NCBI GenBank assembly: GCA_017614275.1
Contig: JAGACE010000177.1
Location: forward strand, 1 to 5,566
Length of the DNA stretch: 5,566 nucleotides
Source of the DNA: Clostridia bacterium
GTDB lineage: Bacteria > Bacillota > Clostridia > Oscillospirales > Acutalibacteraceae
Direction of reading: 5' to 3'
Positions 1 through 5,566 of the stretch are shown in pieces (the first letter of the stretch is position 1; each line of letters starts with the position of its first letter). The notes beneath the pieces are model-generated. The model saw only the letters and a program-made list of their open reading frames with translations. It did not search any database and was not told where the DNA came from. Both the position numbers and the translations under genes were made by a program.

Positions 1-116
1 AGAAAGACGATCAGCTGGATGATGCCCGCGAGGGTGTTGTACGAATAGAGCACAACGGTGGACGCGGCGGCGGCCAGCAGGATCAGGATGGCCAGAACGG
101 TGGTGACGATACTCAA
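1..116 (-). CDS. Membrane protein N-terminus, TTG start, partial (off left edge)
   Basis: Reading leftward, an open frame begins with TTG three bases after the RNase J stop and stays open for 38 codons to the window edge. A perfect GGAGG (plus-strand 125-129) lies 8 bases before this TTG, inside the last codons of RNase J, so the start is well supported although no ATG is available. The visible peptide starts (M)SIVTTVLAILILLAAAAS and is strongly hydrophobic over roughly residues 3-24, followed by a short polar patch (YSYNT) and a second apolar stretch (LAGIIQLIVF). This fits a membrane protein with an N-terminal transmembrane helix or a two-helix hairpin. The tight spacing implies co-transcription and translational coupling with RNase J. 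The family cannot be identified from 38 residues. A membrane-anchored phosphodiesterase of the GdpP/DHH type or an FtsK-like protein are possibilities only, from the topology. Confidence 0.7.
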   Translation of the reverse strand, partial: MSIVTTVLAILILLAAAASTVVLYSYNTLAGIIQLIVF

Positions 117-119
117 AAA

Positions 120-1826
120 CTATACCTCCATGATGATCGGAAGGATCATGGGACTGCGTTTGGTCTTGTCATAGACGACGTGGGACACTTCGTCCCGGAT
201 GCGCGATTTGATGGTGGCCCAGTCGCGGATGTCGCTCTCCAGGCAGCTCTCGATGGCCCACATGGCGACTTCCTCCGAGGCCTTGATGAGGTCCTCGGAC
301 TCGCGGACATAGACGAAGCCGCGGGTGACGATGTCCGGACCGGACACGACTTCCCCGCCCGCGCTGTCCATGGCGACGACGATGGTGATGATGCCGTCTT
401 CCGCCAGACGCTTGCGGTCCCGCATGACGACGTTGCCCACATCGCCCACGCCGATGCCGTCGACAAAGACGCGGCCGGCCGGGACGGTGCCCGAGATCCG
501 GAACATGCTGTCCGAGACCTCGATGGTGCGTCCGATGTCGGTGATGATGATGTTCTCCGTCGGGATGCCCATCTTCTCCGCCAGTTCCTTGTGGCGCTGC
601 AGATGCTTCTGCTCGCCGTGGACCGGCACGAAGTATTTCGGTTTGATGAGACCCAGCATCATCTTCAGCTCTTCCTGGTTGGCGTGGCCGGAGACGTGGA
701 TCTCGTACATGCGTTCATAGACGACTTCCGCGCCGAGCTTCATGAGCTCATCGACCACGCGGCCGACCATCTTCTCGTTGCCCGGGATGGCCGTGGCGGA
801 GATGATGACATAGTCGTTCGGGGTGACGCGGACCTTCCGGTGGTCGGAAAAGGCCATGCGGGACAGGGCCGACATCGGTTCTCCCTGGGAGCCGGTGGTG
901 ATGAGCACCAGCTGATCGTCCCGGTACTGGGAGATCTGCTCCAGCGGGATGATGAGACCGTCCGGGACGTCGAGGTAGCCGAGTTCCTGGCCGACCTCCA
1001 TGACATGTTCCATGCTGCGGCCGCTCAGGGCCACTTTCCGCCCGGTGGCGACGGCCTGGTTGACGACCTGCTGCACCCGGTGGATGTTGGACGCGAAGGT
1101 GGCGACGATGACGCGGCGGTCCCCGGCCGCCTTGAAGAGGCGGTCAAAGCTGTCCCCGACAGAGGACTCGCTGGCCGAGTAGCCGGGCTTGACGGCGTTC
1201 GTGGAGTCCGCGAAGTAGCAGAGGACGCCTTCCTTCCCCAGTTCCGCGAAGCGGGCCAGATCGATCATCCGGCCGTCGACCGGCGTGGTGTCGATCTTCA
1301 GGTCGCCGGAGTGGACGACGGTGCCGACGGGCGTGCGCAGGGCGAACGCCAGCGCGTCGGGGATGGAATGGTTCACGTGGATGGCTTCCACTTTGAATTT
1401 GCCGAGGCGGATCGTGTCGCCCGCGCGGATCTCACGGAGCTGTGCTTTCTGCAGGAGGCCGTGCTCCTCCAGTTTCCCCTCGATCAGGCCGATGGTCAGC
1501 GGTGTGCCGTAGACCGGCTTGTTGAGGACTTTCAGAAGATAGGCCAGGCCGCCGATGTGGTCCTCGTGCCCGTGGGTGATGAGGATGCCTTTGATGCGGT
1601 CCCTGTTGCGTTCGACATAGGTGAAATCCGGGATGACGATGTCCACACCGAGCATCTCGGGTTCCGGGAAAGACAGCCCGCAGTCCAGGATGACCATGTC
1701 CCCGTCGTATTCGAAGAGCGTCATGTTCTTCCCGATCTCGTTGAGACCGCCGAGGAACGACACTTTCAGAGGGACCTGGAACGTCTGTTGCGGCTGTGTA
1801 TTTTTACGGTTATTCTTTCTTGGCAT
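120..1826 (-). CDS. rnj: Ribonuclease J (metallo-beta-lactamase/beta-CASP RNase)
   Basis: This 568-residue protein has the usual length and layout of bacterial RNase J, the cytoplasmic endo- and 5'-3' exoribonuclease that matures and degrades RNA in Firmicutes. The metallo-beta-lactamase core carries THGHEDH at 84-90 (zinc ligands H85, H87, D89, H90), HSIPDA at 153-158 (H153) and SGDLKID at 173-179 (D175). The inserted beta-CASP domain shows ATFASNIHR at 242-250, SGRSM at 269-272 and ITTGSQGEPMSALSRMA around 309-325. HVSGHA (377-382) and PVHGE (401-405, H403) complete the active site, and about 455-568 is the C-terminal dimerisation/RNA-binding domain. All catalytic residues are present. The N-terminus is a short basic, Asn/Gln-rich tail (PRKNNRKN). 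The ATG start is preceded by AAAGGAG five bases away. A membrane protein gene follows after three bases. It is transcribed divergently from rnhA, from a strong promoter at 1935-1963. Whether it corresponds to J1 or J2 cannot be decided; only one copy is in view. Confidence 0.97.
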   Translation of the reverse strand: MPRKNNRKNTQPQQTFQVPLKVSFLGGLNEIGKNMTLFEYDGDMVILDCGLSFPEPEMLGVDIVIPDFTYVERNRDRIKGILITHGHEDHIGGLAYLLKVLNKPVYGTPLTIGLIEGKLEEHGLLQKAQLREIRAGDTIRLGKFKVEAIHVNHSIPDALAFALRTPVGTVVHSGDLKIDTTPVDGRMIDLARFAELGKEGVLCYFADSTNAVKPGYSASESSVGDSFDRLFKAAGDRRVIVATFASNIHRVQQVVNQAVATGRKVALSGRSMEHVMEVGQELGYLDVPDGLIIPLEQISQYRDDQLVLITTGSQGEPMSALSRMAFSDHRKVRVTPNDYVIISATAIPGNEKMVGRVVDELMKLGAEVVYERMYEIHVSGHANQEELKMMLGLIKPKYFVPVHGEQKHLQRHKELAEKMGIPTENIIITDIGRTIEVSDSMFRISGTVPAGRVFVDGIGVGDVGNVVMRDRKRLAEDGIITIVVAMDSAGGEVVSGPDIVTRGFVYVRESEDLIKASEEVAMWAIESCLESDIRDWATIKSRIRDEVSHVVYDKTKRSPMILPIIMEV

Positions 1827-1877
1827 AAAAACTCCTTTGTATGTGCGGATATGGGATCTTTGCGTTATGGAAAACAG

Positions 1878-1904
1878 GCCCCGTCAGAAAGCCGGGCACG
1901 GGAC
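1878..1904 (-). promoter_or_regulatory. Hairpin in the RNase J 5' leader
   Basis: In the predicted leader of the RNase J mRNA, GTCCCGT (1904-1898) can pair with ACGGGGC (1884-1878) to give a 7-bp GC-rich stem with one G-U pair and a 13-base loop. It lies between the predicted transcription start (about 1928) and the ribosome binding site, leaving about 50 unpaired bases before the start codon. There is no T-run after it, so it is not a standard terminator. It could be a protective 5' structure or a control site, but no known riboswitch or leader family is recognised. Confidence 0.4.
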
Positions 1905-1934
1905 CCGAAGAACCGTTCGTCTTTAAGAAATCAT

Positions 1935-1963
1935 ATTTTATATGGGAATCGACGATATGTCAA
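1935..1963 (-). promoter_or_regulatory. Sigma-A promoter for RNase J
   Basis: On the minus strand a perfect -35 box TTGACA (1963-1958) is followed after exactly 17 bases by TAAAAT (1940-1935), one mismatch from the -10 consensus. The expected start of transcription is near 1928, giving a leader of about 100 bases before the RNase J ATG. The surrounding DNA is AT-rich in an otherwise GC-rich region, as expected for a promoter. Box quality and spacing make this the best promoter in the window. Confidence 0.85.
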
Positions 1964-1987
1964 ATTATCTCACATTAGATTATACCC

Positions 1988-2016
1988 TTTTTTTTGCTCC
2001 CTGCAAGTGTTACAAT
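1988..2016 (+). promoter_or_regulatory. Extended -10 promoter for rnhA
   Basis: TGTTACAAT (2008-2016) is an extended -10 element: TGN directly before TACAAT, one mismatch from consensus. The -35 position is only a T-run (about 1988-1993), so the promoter would rely on the TG extension. Transcription would start near 2022, leaving a leader of under 20 bases that contains the AAAGGTGG ribosome binding site (2026-2033). Confidence 0.55.
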
Positions 2017-2040
2017 CTCTTAAAGAAAGGTGGTGCTCGT

Positions 2041-2487
2041 ATGAGCGATTTGCCCCGCGTGGAACTCTTCACGGACGGCGCCTGCTCCGGCAACCCCGGC
2101 CCCGGCGGCTACGGAGCCATCCTCCGCTACGGGACCGTGGAAAAAGAGCTGTCCGGCGGCGAACCGGAGACCACGAACAACCGCATGGAACTGACCGCGG
2201 TGCTCGAGGGCCTCAGGGCCCTGAAAAAGCCCTGCCGGGTGGTCATCTGGTCCGATTCCCAGTATTTCGTCAACGGCATCACGAAGGGCTGGGCGGAAGA
2301 GTGGAAAGCCAACGGCTGGCGCAAAAAAGACAAAAAGCCCGCGCTGAACGCGGACCTCTGGGATTCCCTGCTGATCGAACTGGAAAAGCACGATGTCGAC
2401 ATCCACTGGGTCCGGGGCCACAACGGACACCCGGAAAACGAGCGGTGCGACCGCCTCGCCGTGGACGCGTATCAGAAATACCTGTAA
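2041..2487 (+). CDS. rnhA: Ribonuclease HI
   Basis: This 148-residue protein is a bacterial type 1 RNase H, which cuts the RNA strand of RNA-DNA hybrids in the cytoplasm (R-loops, replication primers) with two metal ions. The full catalytic set is visible: D12 in [17 protein letters not shown]50 in [10 protein letters not shown]72 in SDSQY, H127 in [14 protein letters not shown] and D137 at the end of that motif. The basic protrusion that grips the hybrid (about residues 82-101, [13 protein letters not shown]) is also present, as in Escherichia coli RNase HI. It lacks an N-terminal hybrid-binding domain and ends soon after the last catalytic Asp, slightly shorter than the 155-residue E. coli enzyme. 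The ATG at 2041 is chosen because AAAGGTGG sits 7 bases upstream and the RNase H fold starts at once. The in-frame extension back to 1942 overlaps the promoters. It stands alone between a divergent and a convergent gene and ends in a strong hairpin terminator. Confidence 0.97.
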   Translation: MSDLPRVELFTDGACSGNPGPGGYGAILRYGTVEKELSGGEPETTNNRMELTAVLEGLRALKKPCRVVIWSDSQYFVNGITKGWAEEWKANGWRKKDKKPALNADLWDSLLIELEKHDVDIHWVRGHNGHPENERCDRLAVDAYQKYL

Positions 2488-2494
2488 GACAAAG

Positions 2495-2525
2495 AAAAAG
2501 ACCTGCTTCAAGCAGGTCTTTTTTT
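2495..2525. terminator. Bidirectional intrinsic terminator
   Basis: AAAAAGACCTGCT (2495-2507) and AGCAGGTCTTTTT (2511-2523) form a perfect 13-bp stem around a TCA loop. Because the stem ends in A-T pairs on both sides, the RNA of either strand finishes in a U-run. It lies 7 bases after the rnhA stop and just past the stop of the convergent SGNH hydrolase gene (2533), so one hairpin can end both transcripts. Confidence 0.92.
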
Positions 2526-2532
2526 GTTGGGA

Positions 2533-3543
2533 TCATTTCTTCGGCAGGACCGCCAGGACCTTGTCCGCGATCTGACCGTGGCCGGTCCGGGTCGGATGGT
2601 TGTCGCCCCGGTACATCGGAGACGACGGGTCGTTCATGTGAGAACTGATGCCCCAGGTGTCCACGTAGGTGTACCAGCCATAGGAGGCGTACTGGGAACC
2701 GGACTCCATATACTGGTTCATGCTGGAGTACAGGCTGCCGAACACGTCTCCGATCGGGATGCCGATGCCGCCCGACGGGATGGTGTCGTTCTCCGAGGCG
2801 TTGTAGAGGCCGATGACGACGACTTTCGCGTTAGGGTTCAGCTCATGGATCCGATAGATGATCGCGTCGAAGTTCTGGGAGAACATTCTAAAAGAGTCGA
2901 GTTCCGCCTGTGCCAGCGACACATAGAACTGGGCGTCGGTCATCAGGGTCTGCAGGTTGAGCAGCGTGTTCTTCACGTAGTTGTACGGGTCGAGCAGCGC
3001 CATCAGCTGGGATCCGAGCAGACCGTAGTCCGCCGCCAGGGTCTCCATCGTGATCATCAGCGGCTGGGTGGAGTCGTTGATGCCGATGTTGAGGGTGATG
3101 AGATCGGATTCCGCGATGTCGTTCTGGAACGCGGCGCGAAGCTCGTTCAGCTTGTCATAGTTCATATGACGGCAGTCGTTATTGGTGGACGGCAGCCGCA
3201 GCGGGCTCATGCCGTCGCCGTTGTAGTCATTGTACAGAAGCGCGCGGAGATCCGTGGTGCGGTAGCCGCTGTGGGCGAGCTGATGGATCTTCGCCTTGGT
3301 GGCTTTCTGCAGGATGTCCGGATACGTGTTCGGCACCACGGCCCATTCCGCCTGATTGTAGTCGGGGTCCGTGTTATAGCCCGGATGGGAATAACCGGCC
3401 GCCACACTGTCCCCCAGGCAGGTGTAGACCGAGTACTTCTTACACTGGGTCCGGGTGGCCGCAAAGGAAGACATGCTGAGGACCGCGGTCAGCGTGAAGA
3501 CTGCGATGAGCGCAGCGATCAGCCGTTTCATGGTCTTTTTCAT
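2533..3543 (-). CDS. Secreted SGNH/GDSL-family hydrolase
   Basis: This 336-residue protein starts with a classical signal peptide: MKKTMKR, a hydrophobic core at about 8-22 (LIAALIAVFTLTAVL), then SMSSFA|A with likely signal peptidase I cleavage after A28. The mature part has the SGNH blocks: GDS at 44-46 (nucleophile S46), G93 in the HSGYR segment, NIGIND at 152-157 (oxyanion residues G154 and N156) and DNHPTRTGH at 314-322 (H316). It is therefore probably an exported esterase, lipase or acetyl-carbohydrate esterase; the substrate is not predictable. Asp precedes the catalytic His by two positions (D314-x-H316) rather than the usual three. A DYNGDG loop at 106-111 resembles a Ca-binding loop. 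The ATG at 3543 is preferred to one 15 codons earlier because AGGAG lies 9 bases before it and the signal peptide then starts at residue 1. It is convergent with rnhA and lies downstream of the HCP-like gene in the same direction, with promoter-like boxes of its own. Confidence 0.9.
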   Translation of the reverse strand: MKKTMKRLIAALIAVFTLTAVLSMSSFAATRTQCKKYSVYTCLGDSVAAGYSHPGYNTDPDYNQAEWAVVPNTYPDILQKATKAKIHQLAHSGYRTTDLRALLYNDYNGDGMSPLRLPSTNNDCRHMNYDKLNELRAAFQNDIAESDLITLNIGINDSTQPLMITMETLAADYGLLGSQLMALLDPYNYVKNTLLNLQTLMTDAQFYVSLAQAELDSFRMFSQNFDAIIYRIHELNPNAKVVVIGLYNASENDTIPSGGIGIPIGDVFGSLYSSMNQYMESGSQYASYGWYTYVDTWGISSHMNDPSSPMYRGDNHPTRTGHGQIADKVLAVLPKK

Positions 3544-3568
3544 TGGATCGTTCTCCTTGATCTTTCTC

Positions 3569-3598
3569 GGTATATCGTCCGAAGACAATTATGTCCAA
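3569..3598 (-). promoter_or_regulatory. Candidate promoter for the SGNH hydrolase
   Basis: On the minus strand TTGGAC (3598-3593) is followed by TATACC (3574-3569) after 18 bases, or by GATATA (3576-3571) after 16. The start of transcription would be near 3562, shortly before the ribosome binding site. A second candidate lies upstream: TTGTCG (3643-3638) and TACAAT (3620-3615), 17 bases apart, overlapping the end of the HCP-like gene. Which one is used cannot be told from sequence. Confidence 0.45.
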
Positions 3599-3603
3599 AT
3601 TGT
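3585..3603. repeat. Short inverted repeat over the SGNH promoter
   Basis: ACAATT (3585-3590) and AATTGT (3598-3603) form a 6-bp inverted repeat around a 7-base spacer. It covers the predicted -35 box of the SGNH hydrolase gene, a usual place for a repressor operator. It is short and AT-rich, so chance is a real alternative. No matching regulator is encoded in the window. Confidence 0.3.
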
Positions 3604-3629
3604 TAACTTAAGACATTGTACACGAAAAC

Positions 3630-5408
3630 TCAGTCTTCGACAAGCCCCAGTTCATGGTCGAGGACCTCTTTGACGTCTTCGGGGTCCAGACCGTGGACCA
3701 TACAGGCCTCTGCCAGGGACTCATAGAGGGCAGCGCCGCAGGTCACGCAGCTCATGCCGCAGTTCATGAGGACCTGAGCGGCGTCAGGATACTTCTCAAG
3801 GATATCGACGATGAGCATGTTCGGGTCCAGAGGACCGTCCGCGCTCACCGGTTTCTTCGCGAAGAAGGCCTCCACGTCCTCTTCCGGGGTCTTTGCCAGG
3901 CGGAGGTTGAAGTTCTTCTCGAACACGTTGATGATGCCGTCGGTCATGAAATCGGGATAATCCGGCAGAAGGACCAGGTTCTTGGCCCCGATGTAGATCA
4001 GGGTCAGCATGGCGGTCAGGGCCGGTTCATCGCCCAGGGAGATGACATAGGAGATCGGCACGCCGTTGATGTCGTATTTCCCGAGATCCGCCTGAAGTTT
4101 CAGAGCGGCCATGCAGAAGGAATACGTATCGGAGACGGCGCCGATGTCCATGGTCCGGGGCATGCCCCGCAGGGTCCCGAGATACTGGTCGTTGAAGCGG
4201 AACTTCGCCGGACCGGCGGCCAGGACCGTGGCGTTCTTCGGGAGCTGCTCCACCAGACGCGTCAGATAGGAACGGCTCTCTTCCGTGCCGTCCGCGCCGA
4301 GGATGGTGACCAGTTTGGCGATGGAATTGTCCTCGATGGCGCCGGTGAGCATCTCTCCCATGGAGTAGAGCTGTTCGTGGCCGAATCCGGTGACGACCTC
4401 GCCGCGGCGCAGTTCTGCCGGCGGTGCACAGGTCTTCGCCTGCTCGATGACCGCGCTGAAATCCGTGACGCCGTCTTTGTCGGCCGCAAGATGCGGGACG
4501 CCGGAGAAGCCGGCGACGCCGGTGGTGTAAATGCGGTCTTTGTAACTGTCCGCCGGGGCCCGGAGGGCGCCGCCGGTGATGACGATCGGACCGTTGAAGG
4601 AGGCGAAATCCTGCTCCTGGGTGGCCATGGAGCCGCCGTAGTTGCCGGCGAAGTGATCGATGCCGATCAGGTTCGGATAGCAGTGGGCGGACATCAGGTC
4701 GTCGTGGGTGTAGACATCGACGCCGGACCCCTTTGCCTGATCGAGCAGGCATTCCAGGGCGCGGAGGTCGGTGCCGCAGACCAGGATGCCGGGATGGGAC
4801 CGGACACCCAGTTCGATGTTCGTGATCTTCGGGGAACCGTAGCGCTCGATGCGCGCGTTGTCCAGCAGACCCATGGCCCGGTAGCCGAATCCGCCGACCT
4901 CCATGGAGAGGTTGAAGAGCAGACCGACGCTCAGCGTGAACTTCAGGGTCCGCTGCAGCACCCGCTGCAGGAAGGGATCGATCCCCTCGTCTTCGTACCC
5001 GATCTGGTACGCGTCCATCGCGAAGGAGGCGATGCCCTTGAGACCGGCCAGGACGATCTGACGCAGCGCGTGCGCGTCGCCGTTCTCGGTCTCCTTGGCC
5101 CGGACTTCCGCCAGCTTTTCGGGATACTCCTCCGGACCCTGCGGATCCCAGAGAGAGTCGACCGGCAGGACCCGGGGCGCCGTGACGTCTTTCAGCAGTT
5201 CGCGCTTCAGATCCAGGGTCTCCGAGATGGCCTCGTTCAGGACCGCGTCGTCCGAGTTGACGCCTTCCATGGTCATGCAGAGATTGCGCAGGATGAGCAG
5301 ATCGGCCGCTTTGGGCACATCTTTCATCTCGACACGTAATTCCGTTGTGACGGCAGCCAGGCTCTTGGTGGCAAGATCCAGGACTGCACAGAGTTCTTTG
5401 ACGGTCAT
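3630..5408 (-). CDS. HCP-fold protein lacking hybrid-cluster ligands, with C-terminal redox-disulfide domain
   Basis: This 592-residue protein aligns with hybrid cluster protein (HCP, prismane, hydroxylamine/NO reductase) from about residue 108 to 505. Shared blocks include VYTHDDLMSAHCYPNL (232-247), GNYGG (255-259), FNGPIVIT (271-278), DRIYTTGVAGFSGVPHL (291-307), KFRF (402-405) and LTLIYIGAKN (468-477). Residues 30-75 match the helical bundle near the HCP N-terminus, but the CxxC-type iron-sulfur motif there is missing. Against E. coli HCP (H249, E273, C317, C405, C433, C458, E492, K494) the ligand positions read T213, D237, A281, A372, P400, V425, D460 and P462, so the hybrid cluster should not form. 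Residues about 526-592 are a DUF1858/TIGR03980-like 'hybrid cluster protein-associated redox disulfide' domain with C550 and C554-x-x-C557. The uninterrupted frame and a GAGGA site 7 bases before ATG argue against a pseudogene. It should not be called hydroxylamine reductase on homology alone; its function is unknown. It probably shares a transcript with the Pro-Glu-repeat gene 14 bases upstream. Confidence 0.88.
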   Translation of the reverse strand: MTVKELCAVLDLATKSLAAVTTELRVEMKDVPKAADLLILRNLCMTMEGVNSDDAVLNEAISETLDLKRELLKDVTAPRVLPVDSLWDPQGPEEYPEKLAEVRAKETENGDAHALRQIVLAGLKGIASFAMDAYQIGYEDEGIDPFLQRVLQRTLKFTLSVGLLFNLSMEVGGFGYRAMGLLDNARIERYGSPKITNIELGVRSHPGILVCGTDLRALECLLDQAKGSGVDVYTHDDLMSAHCYPNLIGIDHFAGNYGGSMATQEQDFASFNGPIVITGGALRAPADSYKDRIYTTGVAGFSGVPHLAADKDGVTDFSAVIEQAKTCAPPAELRRGEVVTGFGHEQLYSMGEMLTGAIEDNSIAKLVTILGADGTEESRSYLTRLVEQLPKNATVLAAGPAKFRFNDQYLGTLRGMPRTMDIGAVSDTYSFCMAALKLQADLGKYDINGVPISYVISLGDEPALTAMLTLIYIGAKNLVLLPDYPDFMTDGIINVFEKNFNLRLAKTPEEDVEAFFAKKPVSADGPLDPNMLIVDILEKYPDAAQVLMNCGMSCVTCGAALYESLAEACMVHGLDPEDVKEVLDHELGLVED

Positions 5409-5422
5409 GTTGGGTTCCTCTT

Positions 5423-5566
5423 TTATTTTCTCTTGATAGTGATTTTGACAGGGATCGTGTTGTGCGGCGCCTCTTTCTTCACCGGTTTCACGACGACCGG
5501 AGGTTCGGGCTCCGGTTCCGGCTCCGGGGCCGGTCGTTCCACGCGCTTCGGCGTGACTTTAGGCAG
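5423..5566 (-). CDS. Pro-Glu-repeat protein C-terminus, partial (off right edge)
   Basis: One minus-strand frame is open from the right edge for 47 codons to a TAA at 5425-5423; the other two minus frames hit stops quickly. The visible peptide is basic and proline-rich: LPKVTPKRVERP, then a Pro-Glu alternation APEPEPEPEPP (residues 13-23, encoded at 5498-5530), then VVVKPVKKEAPHNTIPVKITIKRK. Such PE/PK stretches act as stiff spacers in envelope proteins (for example TonB) and also occur in cytoplasmic linkers. Here the repeat sits close to the C-terminus, so a large folded domain after it is excluded. The gene ends 14 bases before the HCP-like ATG, implying one transcription unit. The protein family cannot be recognised from this fragment. 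Confidence 0.7.
   Translation of the reverse strand: MPKVTPKRVERPAPEPEPEPEPPVVVKPVKKEAPHNTIPVKITIKRK

Noticed and set aside
1942..2040. Longer N-terminus for RNase HI starting at ATG 1942
   Set aside because: The extension covers the divergent promoter region and has no ribosome site of note. The ATG at 2041 has AAAGGTGG at 7 bases and matches the family start.
180..2648. An 822-codon plus-strand open frame opposite RNase J and running past rnhA
   Set aside because: It is the antisense shadow of a GC-rich gene. It has Asp/Val/Arg-rich composition with no recognisable domain, and it overlaps RNase J and RNase HI, which have complete catalytic motifs and ribosome sites.
3544..3588. Upstream ATG (3588) for the SGNH hydrolase
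   Set aside because: It would place 15 charged residues before an otherwise perfect signal peptide, and the AGGAG site fits the ATG at 3543.
3654..5339. A 561-codon plus-strand open frame opposite the HCP-like gene
   Set aside because: It is an antisense artefact of GC-rich codon bias: no ribosome site, no recognisable motif, and composition dominated by Asp, Val, Gly and His.
3630..5408. Calling the HCP-like gene a pseudogene
   Set aside because: The frame is intact over 592 codons, the ribosome site is good, core blocks are well kept, and the extra domain has its CxxC. This is unlike random decay, although comparison with relatives is needed to be sure.
5498..5530. Hexamer-like DNA repeat (CCGGAG/CCGGAA) as a mobile or regulatory repeat
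   Set aside because: It is explained by the Pro-Glu codon alternation inside the coding frame.
5423..5566. Naming the right-edge gene tonB because of its Pro-Glu repeat
   Set aside because: TonB has a folded C-terminal domain of about 90 residues after the repeat. Here only about 24 residues follow.

Overview
The window looks like chromosomal DNA from a GC-rich, low-oxygen member of the Firmicutes, most likely a Clostridia or Oscillospiraceae-type bacterium. This is inferred from the RNase J sequence type, strong GGAGG-like ribosome binding sites, a consensus sigma-A promoter, and a hybrid-cluster-protein homologue carrying an anaerobe-type redox-disulfide domain. No mobile element, CRISPR array, tRNA or rRNA is visible. 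Six genes are supported: four complete and two cut by the window edges.

Left part (1-2525): a complete minus-strand RNase J gene reads leftward into a second gene that starts with TTG, encodes a membrane segment and runs off the left edge. RNase J has a near-consensus promoter about 110 bases upstream of its start. Divergent from it, across a 214-base intergenic region, is a plus-strand ribonuclease HI gene (rnhA). A strong hairpin that can act in both directions separates rnhA from the convergent gene that follows.

Right part (2533-5566), all minus strand: a secreted SGNH/GDSL-family hydrolase; upstream of it a 592-residue protein with the hybrid cluster protein (HCP, 'hydroxylamine reductase') fold; and 14 bases upstream of that the C-terminal end of a Pro-Glu-repeat protein that runs off the right edge. 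The last two are probably co-transcribed. The SGNH gene has its own promoter-like sequences.

The most interesting object is the HCP homologue. Its backbone aligns well to HCP, but by my alignment all eight residues that hold the Fe-S-O hybrid cluster are replaced, the N-terminal cysteine cluster motif is absent, and a CxxC redox-disulfide domain is fused at the C-terminus. It appears to be an intact gene for a metal-free or re-purposed HCP, not a hydroxylamine reductase. Automatic annotation would probably mislabel it.
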